Position numbers and translations under genes: made by a program. A stretch of 9,511 nt of DNA. Origin: an uncultured Desulfobacterium sp. (lineage in GTDB: Bacteria > Desulfobacterota > Desulfobacteria > Desulfobacterales > Desulfobacteraceae). A model generated the notes under the pieces. That model saw nothing but the letters and a program-made list of their open reading frames with translations. It made no database searches and was not told where the DNA came from. The stretch's first letter is position 1; each line of letters opens with the position of its first letter. Shown here piece after piece: positions 1 to 9,511 of the stretch. The DNA is taken from contig CAKZLA010000357.1 in the NCBI GenBank assembly GCA_937124525.1, positions 1 to 9,511 on the forward strand, in the 5' to 3' direction.

Positions 1-4631
<4,631 letters not shown>

Positions 4632-4636
4632 GGTAT

Positions 4637-4640
4637 CTCC
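4637..4640 (-). promoter_or_regulatory. rpoB ribosome-binding site
   Basis: GGAG on the minus strand lies five bases before the ATG at 4629-4631. It fixes the rpoB start there rather than at the upstream in-frame codon at 4713-4715. Confidence 0.7.
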
Positions 4641-4652
4641 AAATAATGGTTT

Positions 4653-4658
4653 ATTATA
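4653..4658 (-). promoter_or_regulatory. possible -10 element upstream of rpoB
   Basis: A perfect TATAAT on the minus strand lies 21 bases before the rpoB ATG. A rough -35 candidate, TGGACT, lies 19 bases further upstream, which is long and weak. If used, it would give an rpoB-rpoC transcript with a leader of only about 15 bases. A chance match in AT-rich spacer is equally likely. Confidence 0.2.
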
Positions 4659-4667
4659 ACCGTGAAA

Positions 4668-4700
4668 GCGGAGACAGAGTCCATAAGACCTTGCCTCCGC
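4668..4700 (-). other. rplL-rpoB intergenic hairpin
   Basis: On the minus strand GCGGAG (4695-4700) and CTCCGC (4668-4673) form a perfect six-base-pair GC-rich stem, with a 21-base loop that can itself pair partly (GTC with GAC). No T run follows, so it is not an intrinsic terminator. In E. coli this spacer holds an attenuator and an RNase III site that set the ratio of L12 to beta subunit. A similar processing or attenuation role is an inference from position only. Confidence 0.4.
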
Positions 4701-4752
4701 ATCGTGTGAGTGCAAATTACAATTTTTTTCAGATACTTACATGACAGGCATT

Positions 4753-5133
4753 TTATTTAACTATTACCTGTGCACCAGCACTTTCAAGTTGTTCTTTTAT
4801 TTTTTCAGCATCTTCTTTGGCAATACCCTCTTTGACAGCCTTGGGCGCACCGTCGACCAAGGCTTTAGCCTCTTTCAGACCCAGACCGGTGATGGCACGA
4901 ACCTCTTTAATGACAGCAATCTTTTTGTCACCAGCAGCTTCAAGAATAACGTCAAACTCAGTCTGCTCTTCGGCAGCGGCCTCTCCAGCTGCCGGAGCAG
5001 CCATGGCCATGGCCATGGGGGCGGCAGCAGAAACACCAAATTTTTCCTCAAGTTCTTTTACCAGCTCTGAAAGCTCAAGAACGCTCATGTTTGCTATGAA
5101 TTCTACAACATCTTCTTTGGTAACATCACCCAT
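4753..5133 (-). CDS. rplL: 50S ribosomal protein L7/L12
   Basis: L12 forms the flexible dimers of the ribosomal stalk that recruit and stimulate the GTPase factors, including the EF-Tu encoded in this same cluster. The 126-residue product has the family layout. An N-terminal dimerisation and L10-binding helix pair spans about residues 1-34. An Ala/Met/Pro-rich hinge follows at about 37-57, including the run PMAMAMAAP. The globular factor-binding domain (about 58-126) contains the conserved [20 protein letters not shown]. The ATG start has AAGGAG seven bases upstream. It lies 68 bases downstream of rplJ; this spacer carries a run of alternating T and A and a small four-base-pair hairpin just before the ribosome-binding site. 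That hairpin might help L12 be made in excess over L10, but it is weak. Confidence 0.98.
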   Translation of the reverse strand: MGDVTKEDVVEFIANMSVLELSELVKELEEKFGVSAAAPMAMAMAAPAAGEAAAEEQTEFDVILEAAGDKKIAVIKEVRAITGLGLKEAKALVDGAPKAVKEGIAKEDAEKIKEQLESAGAQVIVK

Positions 5134-5201
5134 TGTTTATCTCCTTAAACGCGCAAGGCGTATTTTAGCATATATATATATTTCAAAAATTAAATAAAAT
5201 C

Positions 5202-5723
5202 TTAAGCAGCTTCTTTCTGCTCTTTGATGGCATTTACAACATTCAAAAATGCTGTGGGAACGCCACTGAGGACACGAACCATGGAAGTTGGAACCGCATT
5301 CATGGCGGACAGGACCTGGGCAAGCAGGACTTCCCTTGAAGGCATGGTGGCCAGGGCTTTGACTTCATCCATGGACAGCACTTTGCCGTTCATGGCAGCG
5401 GCCTTAATCTCAAGCTTGTCGTTGTCCTTGGCAAATTTAACCAGGACCTTTGCAGGCGCAACCGCATCATCCTTGCTGGTGATTATGGCATTGGGACCTT
5501 TGAAAGCATTATCGATTACCGATACGTCAGTTCCCTTGGCCGCCATGGAGAGCAATGTGTTTTTCACGACCTCCATGCTGGCACCTTCTTTTCGAAGTTC
5601 AACCCGCAATGCGGTCATGGCCTCAACATCCAAGCCCTTGTAATCTACAAGCAGCACAATCTGGGTCTCTGCCAATCTGGCATTCAAGCCCGCAACCAAT
5701 TCTTTTTTTTCAGATAAGTTCAA
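5202..5723 (-). CDS. rplJ: 50S ribosomal protein L10
   Basis: L10 anchors the L12 dimers to 23S rRNA at the stalk base, and as the L10-L12 complex it represses its own mRNA. The product is 173 residues, close to the family norm. The N-terminal rRNA-binding domain begins MNLSEKKELVAGL, and the C-terminal alpha-helical tail (about 140-173) would bind L12 dimers. The start is TTG at 5721-5723: an in-frame TGA lies two codons upstream, no ATG is near, and a strong AGGAGG sits ten bases before it. The rare start plus a ribosome-binding site that can be masked by upstream pairing points to tight translational control. An eight-A run occurs at codons 5-8. It follows the L10 leader and precedes rplL, as in nearly all bacteria. 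Confidence 0.97.
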   Translation of the reverse strand: MNLSEKKELVAGLNARLAETQIVLLVDYKGLDVEAMTALRVELRKEGASMEVVKNTLLSMAAKGTDVSVIDNAFKGPNAIITSKDDAVAPAKVLVKFAKDNDKLEIKAAAMNGKVLSMDEVKALATMPSREVLLAQVLSAMNAVPTSMVRVLSGVPTAFLNVVNAIKEQKEAA

Positions 5724-5731
5724 TATTCAAA

Positions 5732-5765
5732 CACCTCCTTCCCAAACGTTAATTTTTCAGAGGTG
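5732..5765 (-). promoter_or_regulatory. hairpin masking the rplJ Shine-Dalgarno
   Basis: On the minus strand CACCTC (5760-5765) is perfectly complementary to GAGGTG (5732-5737), which is part of the rplJ ribosome-binding site AGGAGGTG. One wobble pair inside and two G-T pairs outside can extend the stem to about nine pairs; the strict six-pair loop is 22 bases. Folding this way would hide the site from ribosomes. It is most simply read as the expression platform of the L10 leader just upstream. The pairing is seen directly; its use in the cell is inferred. Confidence 0.55.
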
Positions 5766-5784
5766 CCAACTGTGCCAAAACATA

Positions 5785-5870
5785 ACGCTGTCTCGGCAGG
5801 CCGGCATCGCCGATTAGACACAAAGCAAGGCTTTATGCACCTACTGTCTTGGACAGGCAAACAGTAATCT
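5785..5870 (-). promoter_or_regulatory. ribosomal protein L10 leader (autoregulatory mRNA element)
   Basis: The minus-strand RNA contains the family hallmarks AGACAGTAGGTGC (5837-5849) and CCTGCCGAGAC (5790-5800). It folds into a three-way junction. GTAGG (5840-5844) pairs with CCTGC (5796-5800). Hairpin one is CATAAAGC/GCTTTGTG (5830-5837 with 5819-5826) with a CTT loop. Hairpin two is CGGC/GCCG (5809-5812 with 5802-5805) with a GAT loop. A 7-bp helix ACTGTTT/AGACAGT can form at the 5' side and competes with CTGTC/GACAG. Such leaders bind the L10-L12 complex and lower translation of rplJ and rplL when the complex is in excess. The position directly upstream of rplJ fits. The family call comes from motif memory; a covariance-model search would settle it. 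Confidence 0.82.
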
Positions 5871-6014
5871 CTTTTATTTTTTTTTATTAAAGGGTATCCT
5901 TCAAAAGTACTCTACACTTTTTTTGACCATTCCACATTTGCAGAAGTTTTCCCCAAAGACTATAAACTACTTTTGGGATCATAGGAAGGATGCCAATTAA
6001 AGCAGAAATAAATT
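5871..6014 (-). other. AT-rich 5' part of the rplA-rplJ spacer
   Basis: No gene is visible in this part of the 291-base spacer. On the minus strand it has a CCCAAA/TTTGGG hairpin (5972-5977 with 5952-5957, loop of 14) and a smaller AAAGT/ACTTT hairpin, then an A-rich stretch just before the L10 leader. Neither hairpin is followed by a T run, so no intrinsic terminator is called. In E. coli a promoter for rplJ lies at this place. Here only poor matches are seen (TTGAAG, then A/T-rich sequence 17 bases on), so a promoter remains possible but is not supported. Confidence 0.35.
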
Positions 6015-6707
6015 TTATTTAATTAAAACGGGATCTATTTTGATACCAGGTCCCATGGTGGTGGAAACGGTGATATTCTGGACATAGGTTCCCTTGCTGG
6101 CAGCGGGTTTCAGTGCAACCACTTTTGAGATAAACGCTCTGAGATTTTCAACCAGTTTTTCAACACCAAAGGATGCTTTTCCCACAGGGGCATGGATAAT
6201 ACCGGCTTTTTCAACCCTGAAATCAATTTTACCGGCCTTAAGCTCGTTAACAGCCCGGGCCACTTCAAAGGTGACGGTACCTGTTTTGGCGTTGGGCATC
6301 AATCCCCTTGGCCCGAGCACACGCCCAAGCTTACCCACGGTTCCCATCATGTCCGGGGTGGCAAGGGCACGGTCAAAACCGAACCATCCGCCTTTAATTT
6401 TTTCCACAATTTCGTCGTTGGCAATGAAATCAGCCCCTGCATCCAGGGCCTCTTTTTCTTTTTCGCCCTTGGCAAACACCAGAACCTTAACCTCTTTACC
6501 CAGTCCATTGGGAAGAATCACTGTTCCTCGAACCATTTGATCAGCATGTCTTGGATCCACACCCAGTGTCACTGCAACATCAACAGTTTCGTCAAATTTT
6601 GCAAAGGATGAAGAGAGTGAGATCTCTATAGCTTTATCAAAATCGTATCGTGCTTGCCTGTCGATCTTTTTCGTTACTTCCGTATATTTTTTACCATGCT
6701 TAGGCAT
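6015..6707 (-). CDS. rplA: 50S ribosomal protein L1
   Basis: L1 forms the mobile L1 stalk of the large subunit and helps release deacylated tRNA from the E site; in many bacteria it also represses translation of the L11-L1 mRNA. The 230-residue product is the usual length. It contains the typical N-terminal GKKYTEV, and the central segment [19 protein letters not shown] followed by KTGTVT. The C-terminal part has the block [17 protein letters not shown] and ends near [11 protein letters not shown]. The ATG is firm because an in-frame TGA lies three codons upstream. AAGGAG is present but about thirteen bases away, a long spacing; GAGTGA closer in may serve instead. The gene follows rplK after 28 bases. 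I could not find a clear copy of the L1-binding mRNA motif near rplK. Confidence 0.98.
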   Translation of the reverse strand: MPKHGKKYTEVTKKIDRQARYDFDKAIEISLSSSFAKFDETVDVAVTLGVDPRHADQMVRGTVILPNGLGKEVKVLVFAKGEKEKEALDAGADFIANDEIVEKIKGGWFGFDRALATPDMMGTVGKLGRVLGPRGLMPNAKTGTVTFEVARAVNELKAGKIDFRVEKAGIIHAPVGKASFGVEKLVENLRAFISKVVALKPAASKGTYVQNITVSTTMGPGIKIDPVLIK

Positions 6708-6735
6708 CTTATATCACTCACTCCTTGAATAACAG

Positions 6736-7158
6736 TTAAACAACCTCTATTCCCATGCTTCTGGCGGTTCCGGCAATGATATTAACAGCAGAGTCTACAT
6801 CATTGGCATTCAAATCTTCCATTTTTATATTTGCAATTTCCACCAGCTGATCCCGGGAGACCTTTCCCACTTTGTTACGATTGGGTTCACCAGAGCCCTT
6901 GGCAATATTGGCCGCTTTTCGAAGCAGCATGGACGCTGGTGGGGTCTTTGTTATAAAGGAAAACGTTCTATCCTGAAAAACAGTAATAACCACCGGAATA
7001 ATCGAGCCCGCATCATTGGCTGTCCGGGCATTAAAGGCCTTGCAGAAGTCCATTATATTCACACCATGTTGACCCAGGGCTGGACCAATTGGCGGAGAGG
7101 GATTGGCTTTTCCTGCCACAACCTGAAGTTTAATCTGCGCCATCACTTTTTTTGCCAT
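6736..7158 (-). CDS. rplK: 50S ribosomal protein L11
   Basis: L11 binds the GTPase-associated region of 23S rRNA at the stalk base, takes part in factor-dependent GTP hydrolysis and is needed for stringent-response activation by RelA. The product is 140 residues, the typical length. The N-terminal domain shows [19 protein letters not shown], with the proline-rich segment at about residues 20-25 that forms the thiostrepton pocket, followed by [15 protein letters not shown]. The C-terminal rRNA-binding domain has KTPPAS, then [14 protein letters not shown], and ends with TARSMGIEV. The ATG has AGGAG nine bases upstream. It lies 40 bases after nusG and 28 bases before rplA, the standard nusG-rplK-rplA order. 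Confidence 0.98.
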   Translation of the reverse strand: MAKKVMAQIKLQVVAGKANPSPPIGPALGQHGVNIMDFCKAFNARTANDAGSIIPVVITVFQDRTFSFITKTPPASMLLRKAANIAKGSGEPNRNKVGKVSRDQLVEIANIKMEDLNANDVDSAVNIIAGTARSMGIEVV

Positions 7159-7198
7159 CTTCTTTTACTCCTGACACACACTTTAATGTTTCTAAGTT

Positions 7199-7729
7199 TT
7201 ATACTTTTGTCACTTGAACAAAATCCAGTTCCACAGGTGTTGCCCTGCCAAAAATACTGACCAGCACTTTCACCTTGCCTTTTTCCGGGCTGACCTCTTC
7301 CACCGTTCCATTAAAATTAACAAAAGGACCGTCGGTCACCCTGACATCATCTCCAATTTCGAAAAAATATTTAGGCTGGGGTTTGGATTTTCCAAGTTCC
7401 ATGCGCTGAATAATATCGGCAGCTTCTTTTTCACTGATGGGCGCAGGTCTGTTTTTGCCCCCCAGGAACCCGGTCACCTTGGCTGTGGATGTAACGATAT
7501 GCCAGGTTTCATCATTGAGTTCCATGTTCACCAGAATATATCCTGGATAAAATTTCCGAGAAGACTCTTTCTTCTTGCCATTGACAAGCTCAACCACATG
7601 TTCTGTGGGGACCAGAACTTCACCAAATTTTTCTGAGCACCTTGCGTTCTTAATCTGGTCTTCCAGTGCCAGTTTCACCTTTTGTTCATAGCCTGAATAC
7701 ACATGAACCACATACCATTTGAGAGACAA
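7199..7729 (-). CDS. nusG: transcription termination/antitermination factor NusG
   Basis: NusG binds the clamp of elongating RNA polymerase and links it to Rho or to ribosomal protein S10. The NGN domain spans about residues 1-110, from [14 protein letters not shown] through [10 protein letters not shown] to VTGFLGG. The KOW domain follows after a short linker (about 120-176) with [13 protein letters not shown] and ends VQVTKV. Two TTG codons stand two codons apart, at 7733-7735 and 7727-7729. GGGAG (7736-7740) touches the first with no spacing but is six bases from the second, so the second is chosen, giving 176 residues starting MSLKWYVV; the longer form would be 178. No ATG is available in frame at the N-terminus. 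It follows secE closely, the usual secE-nusG pairing. Confidence 0.95.
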   Translation of the reverse strand: MSLKWYVVHVYSGYEQKVKLALEDQIKNARCSEKFGEVLVPTEHVVELVNGKKKESSRKFYPGYILVNMELNDETWHIVTSTAKVTGFLGGKNRPAPISEKEAADIIQRMELGKSKPQPKYFFEIGDDVRVTDGPFVNFNGTVEEVSPEKGKVKVLVSIFGRATPVELDFVQVTKV

Positions 7730-7735
7730 TTTCAA

Positions 7736-7740
7736 CTCCC
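7736..7740 (-). promoter_or_regulatory. nusG ribosome-binding site
   Basis: GGGAG on the minus strand directly abuts the first TTG (7733-7735) and lies six bases from the second TTG (7727-7729). The spacing points to the second as the true start. The site lies within the nine bases between the secE stop and the first TTG. Confidence 0.6.
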
Positions 7741-7744
7741 TATC

Positions 7745-8101
7745 TTATGCCAGAACAATCTGAACAAGCTTGGATAAACTGATATCCACCAACCCGAGAA
7801 ACGCACCAAGAATAAATACCAGAATGATAACCACAAGAGTAGAACCCGCTGTTTGCTTACGCGAGGGCCACGTCACCTTCTTCAACTCCACACGGACTTC
7901 CCTTAAAAATTCCATCCCCTTTTGAATGAAATTGGGATCCGAAGGAGCTGCAACTGCTGCCGAACGGCTATCCCCGCGTTTCTGATCCGCTTTGACAGGA
8001 GACGCTGCCGGGCTGTTATTTTCGCTGGTTGGCACTCCTGGAGATGTCTCACGTTTTCGAGCCTTGTCCGATGATACTTTTTTTTTCTGCAACCGTGCCA
8101 T
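7745..8101 (-). CDS. secE: preprotein translocase subunit SecE
   Basis: SecE clamps the SecY channel in the inner membrane and is essential for protein export. The 118-residue product has a hydrophilic, charged and Ala/Pro/Ser-rich N-terminal tail (about 1-55). An amphipathic helix with the family signature ELKKVTWPSRKQT follows at about 72-84. One membrane-spanning helix starts at about residue 88 (LVVIILVFILGAFLGL), and the protein ends in a short C-terminal helix. One membrane span is usual outside enterobacteria. The ATG at 8099-8101 is chosen because AGGAG lies four bases upstream. The frame stays open to a GTG at 8177-8179, but those 26 codons carry a hairpin and no family similarity. 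The low-complexity tail is longer than in the minimal ~60-residue SecE forms. It lies between tRNA-Trp and nusG. Confidence 0.96.
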   Translation of the reverse strand: MARLQKKKVSSDKARKRETSPGVPTSENNSPAASPVKADQKRGDSRSAAVAAPSDPNFIQKGMEFLREVRVELKKVTWPSRKQTAGSTLVVIILVFILGAFLGLVDISLSKLVQIVLA

Positions 8102-8118
8102 AGCGCTCCTGATCAAAC

Positions 8119-8146
8119 ACAGCGACGCTGGACTTACAGCCACTGT
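8119..8146 (-). other. possible hairpin before secE
   Basis: On the minus strand ACAGTGGC (8139-8146) can pair with GTCGCTGT (8119-8126), including two G-T pairs, around a 12-base loop. Alternatively an inner GCTG/CAGC stem closes a six-base loop. It ends about eight bases before the secE ribosome-binding site. It could mark the 3' side of tRNA processing or affect SecE translation, but it is weak and may be chance. Confidence 0.25.
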
Positions 8147-8195
8147 ATTTTCTATCTTAAAATCACACAAGTAAACCACAATTCACAAACAAAAA

Positions 8196-8272
8196 TGGCA
8201 GGTCAGGAGGGAGTCGAACCCCCAGCATCCGGATTTGGAGTCCGGCGCTCTACCAATTAGAGCTACTGACCT
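8196..8272 (-). tRNA. trnW: tRNA-Trp (anticodon CCA)
   Basis: The 77-base minus-strand sequence folds as a standard tRNA. The acceptor stem AGGTCAG/CTGACCT has seven perfect pairs. The D stem is GCTC/GAGC, with GG in the loop. The anticodon stem CCGGA/TCCGG closes the loop CTCCAAA, giving anticodon CCA (8236-8238) for UGG. The variable loop is five bases, and the T arm GGGGG-TTCGACT-CCCTC contains one G-T pair. Discriminator base G and the CCA end are encoded. It lies between rpmG and secE, with no terminator seen on either side, so it is probably cut from the operon transcript by RNases P and E or Z. Confidence 0.98.
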
Positions 8273-8327
8273 GCATTAACAAACAAAACTGAATAATTAA
8301 CTCGATTCTATTGCATCAGCACACAGC

Positions 8328-8480
8328 CTACTTGGTTTCTTTGTGCAGGACATGCTTTTTGCAGAATCGACAATACTTCTCAAATTCAAGTTTGTCCGGT
8401 GTAGTTCGTTTGTTTTTCGTCGTTGTGTAGTTTTTTCGCTTACACTCTGTACATGAAAGCGTAATATTTACTCTTGCCAC
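8328..8480 (-). CDS. rpmG: 50S ribosomal protein L33 (zinc-binding form)
   Basis: L33 is a small protein of the large subunit near the E site. The 50-residue product starts at GTG (8478-8480), with AAGGGAG six bases upstream, and begins [10 protein letters not shown]. It has two CxxC pairs, CTEC at residues 10-13 and CRFC at 37-40, which form a zinc ribbon. This is the zinc-containing form; some bacteria also carry a cysteine-free paralogue used when zinc is scarce. The block [11 protein letters not shown] and the ending HKETK are typical. The gene lies 18 bases downstream of tuf and 55 bases upstream of tRNA-Trp, a common order in Gram-negative anaerobes and many other bacteria. Confidence 0.97.
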   Translation of the reverse strand: MARVNITLSCTECKRKNYTTTKNKRTTPDKLEFEKYCRFCKKHVLHKETK

Positions 8481-8498
8481 AAGAAACTCCCTTAGATT

Positions 8499-9511
8499 TT
8501 ATTCAATAATTTCGCCAATAACACCTGCGCCAACGGTACGACCACCTTCCCTGATGGCAAAGCGAAGTTCTTTCTCCATGGCAATGGGGGCAATCAATTC
8601 CGCAGAAATGCTTGCATTATCACCAGGCATAATCATCTCTACACCTTCAGCCAAGCTCAGAATACCCGTCACATCGGTGGTTCTAAAGAAAAACTGGGGA
8701 CGATATCCGCTAAAGAAAGGGGTATGACGTCCACCTTCTTCCTTACTCAGACAATAAATCTCCGCCATGAATTTGGTATATGGCTTAATGGTGCCGGGCT
8801 TGGCAACAACTTGACCTCTTTCAACGGCATCCCGCTTAGTTCCCCTCAGGAGCAACCCAACATTGTCGCCAGCCTGCCCTTCATCAAGGAGCTTCCTAAA
8901 CATTTCAACACCGGTACAAGTTGTCTTGGTGGTTTCACGAATCCCCACCAATTCAACCTCTTCGCCCGTTTTAACCACACCACGTTCAATACGACCGGTT
9001 ACAACAGTACCACGACCAGATATACTGAACACATCTTCAATGGGCATAAGAAAATCTTTATCCGTGTCACGCACGGGTTCTTCCACATAGGAATCCAGCA
9101 CACTCAATAGCTCAGCAATACATTTAGCATCCTCACCATCGGGATCATCACACTCCAGAGCTTTCAGAGCAGATCCCCTGACAATGGGCGTATCATCCCC
9201 GGGAAACTCATATTTATCCAGCAACTCCTGGAGTTCCATTTCCACCAACTCAATGAGCTCTTCGTCATCCACCATGTCGCACTTATTTAAAAACACGACT
9301 ATACTGGGAACACCCACCTGACGAGCAAGAAGAATATGTTCCCGGGTCTGGGGCATGGGACCGTCATCGGCACTCACCACCAAAACCGCACCGTCCATCT
9401 GGGCCGCACCAGTGATCATATTTTTAATATAATCCGCATGACCAGGACAATCCACATGGGCATAGTGACGATTGGCTGTCTCGTACTCCACATGAGCCGT
9501 TGCAATGGTAA
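8499..9511 (-). CDS. tuf: elongation factor Tu (5' end off the window)
   Basis: EF-Tu is the GTPase that delivers aminoacyl-tRNA to the ribosomal A site. The window holds 336 complete codons plus the stop, about 85% of the usual ~397 residues; the P-loop and start lie beyond the right edge. The visible sequence enters at ATAHVEYET. It shows the G3 motif DCPGH with the catalytic-region histidine, G4 NKCD and G5 GSALK. Domain 2 contains [18 protein letters not shown], and domain 3 contains [15 protein letters not shown]; the C-terminus is [10 protein letters not shown]. The last stop base is only 18 bases from rpmG. The GTG at 9489-9491 is an internal valine codon, not a start. Many proteobacteria have a second tuf copy; that cannot be judged here. 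Confidence 0.98.
   Translation of the reverse strand, partial: TIATAHVEYETANRHYAHVDCPGHADYIKNMITGAAQMDGAVLVVSADDGPMPQTREHILLARQVGVPSIVVFLNKCDMVDDEELIELVEMELQELLDKYEFPGDDTPIVRGSALKALECDDPDGEDAKCIAELLSVLDSYVEEPVRDTDKDFLMPIEDVFSISGRGTVVTGRIERGVVKTGEEVELVGIRETTKTTCTGVEMFRKLLDEGQAGDNVGLLLRGTKRDAVERGQVVAKPGTIKPYTKFMAEIYCLSKEEGGRHTPFFSGYRPQFFFRTTDVTGILSLAEGVEMIMPGDNASISAELIAPIAMEKELRFAIREGGRTVGAGVIGEIIE

Noticed and set aside
4632..4715. 28-codon upstream extension of rpoB
   Set aside because: The added residues do not resemble RpoB N-termini, the region contains a hairpin, and the ATG at 4631 has a well-placed GGAG.
5871..5905. Plus-strand T run (AAAATAAAAG-like on the minus strand) as an intrinsic terminator
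   Set aside because: The minus-strand transcript has A residues here, not U, and no strong GC hairpin precedes it. No gene on the plus strand would need it.
7159..7198. L1-binding operator before rplK
   Set aside because: The 40-base nusG-rplK gap was read for the known L1 target pattern, but no convincing match was found, so none is called.
8102..8179. 26-codon upstream extension of secE starting at GTG
   Set aside because: No ribosome-binding site supports it, whereas the ATG at 8101 has AGGAG four bases upstream and gives a normal SecE.

Overview
The window holds one continuous, minus-strand block of the universal bacterial translation/transcription operon. In transcription order (right to left) it reads tuf (5' end off the window) - rpmG - tRNA-Trp(CCA) - secE - nusG - rplK - rplA - [L10 leader] - rplJ - rplL - rpoB - rpoC (3' end off the window). 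No mobile element, CRISPR array, phage gene or accessory gene was seen, and no previously undescribed system is evident. The interest lies in regulation and in a compositional break at the left edge. Gene order, the ~1400-residue RpoB, the zinc-type L33 and the SecE with a long charged N-terminal tail suit a Gram-negative anaerobe of the Desulfobacterota (old Deltaproteobacteria, perhaps Desulfobacterales). That placement is an inference from sequence style, not a computed phylogeny.

Right part (about 7200-9511): elongation factor Tu, ribosomal protein L33, a tRNA-Trp with encoded CCA, the SecE translocase subunit and the antitermination factor NusG. Gaps are short (18, 55, 94 and 9-15 bases), which suggests one transcript with the tRNA cut out of it. 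Middle (4750-7160): the L11-L1 pair, then a 291-base spacer with a recognisable L10-type autoregulatory leader, then L10 and L12. The leader can be drawn as a switch: one GGCACCTC segment can pair either with the L10-binding core or with the rplJ Shine-Dalgarno. Left part (1-4631): complete rpoB and the first 138 codons of rpoC, whose ribosome-binding site overlaps the rpoB stop codon.

Two points deserve a second look. First, rpoC changes abruptly from about 45% GC (54% GC at third codon positions) to about 64% GC (90% at third positions) near base 185, inside one of the most conserved parts of the gene. This could be an assembly chimera or a recombination junction. Second, four of the ten protein genes appear to use non-ATG starts (TTG for rpoC, rplJ and nusG; GTG for rpmG), and the nusG Shine-Dalgarno fits the second of two closely spaced TTG codons.
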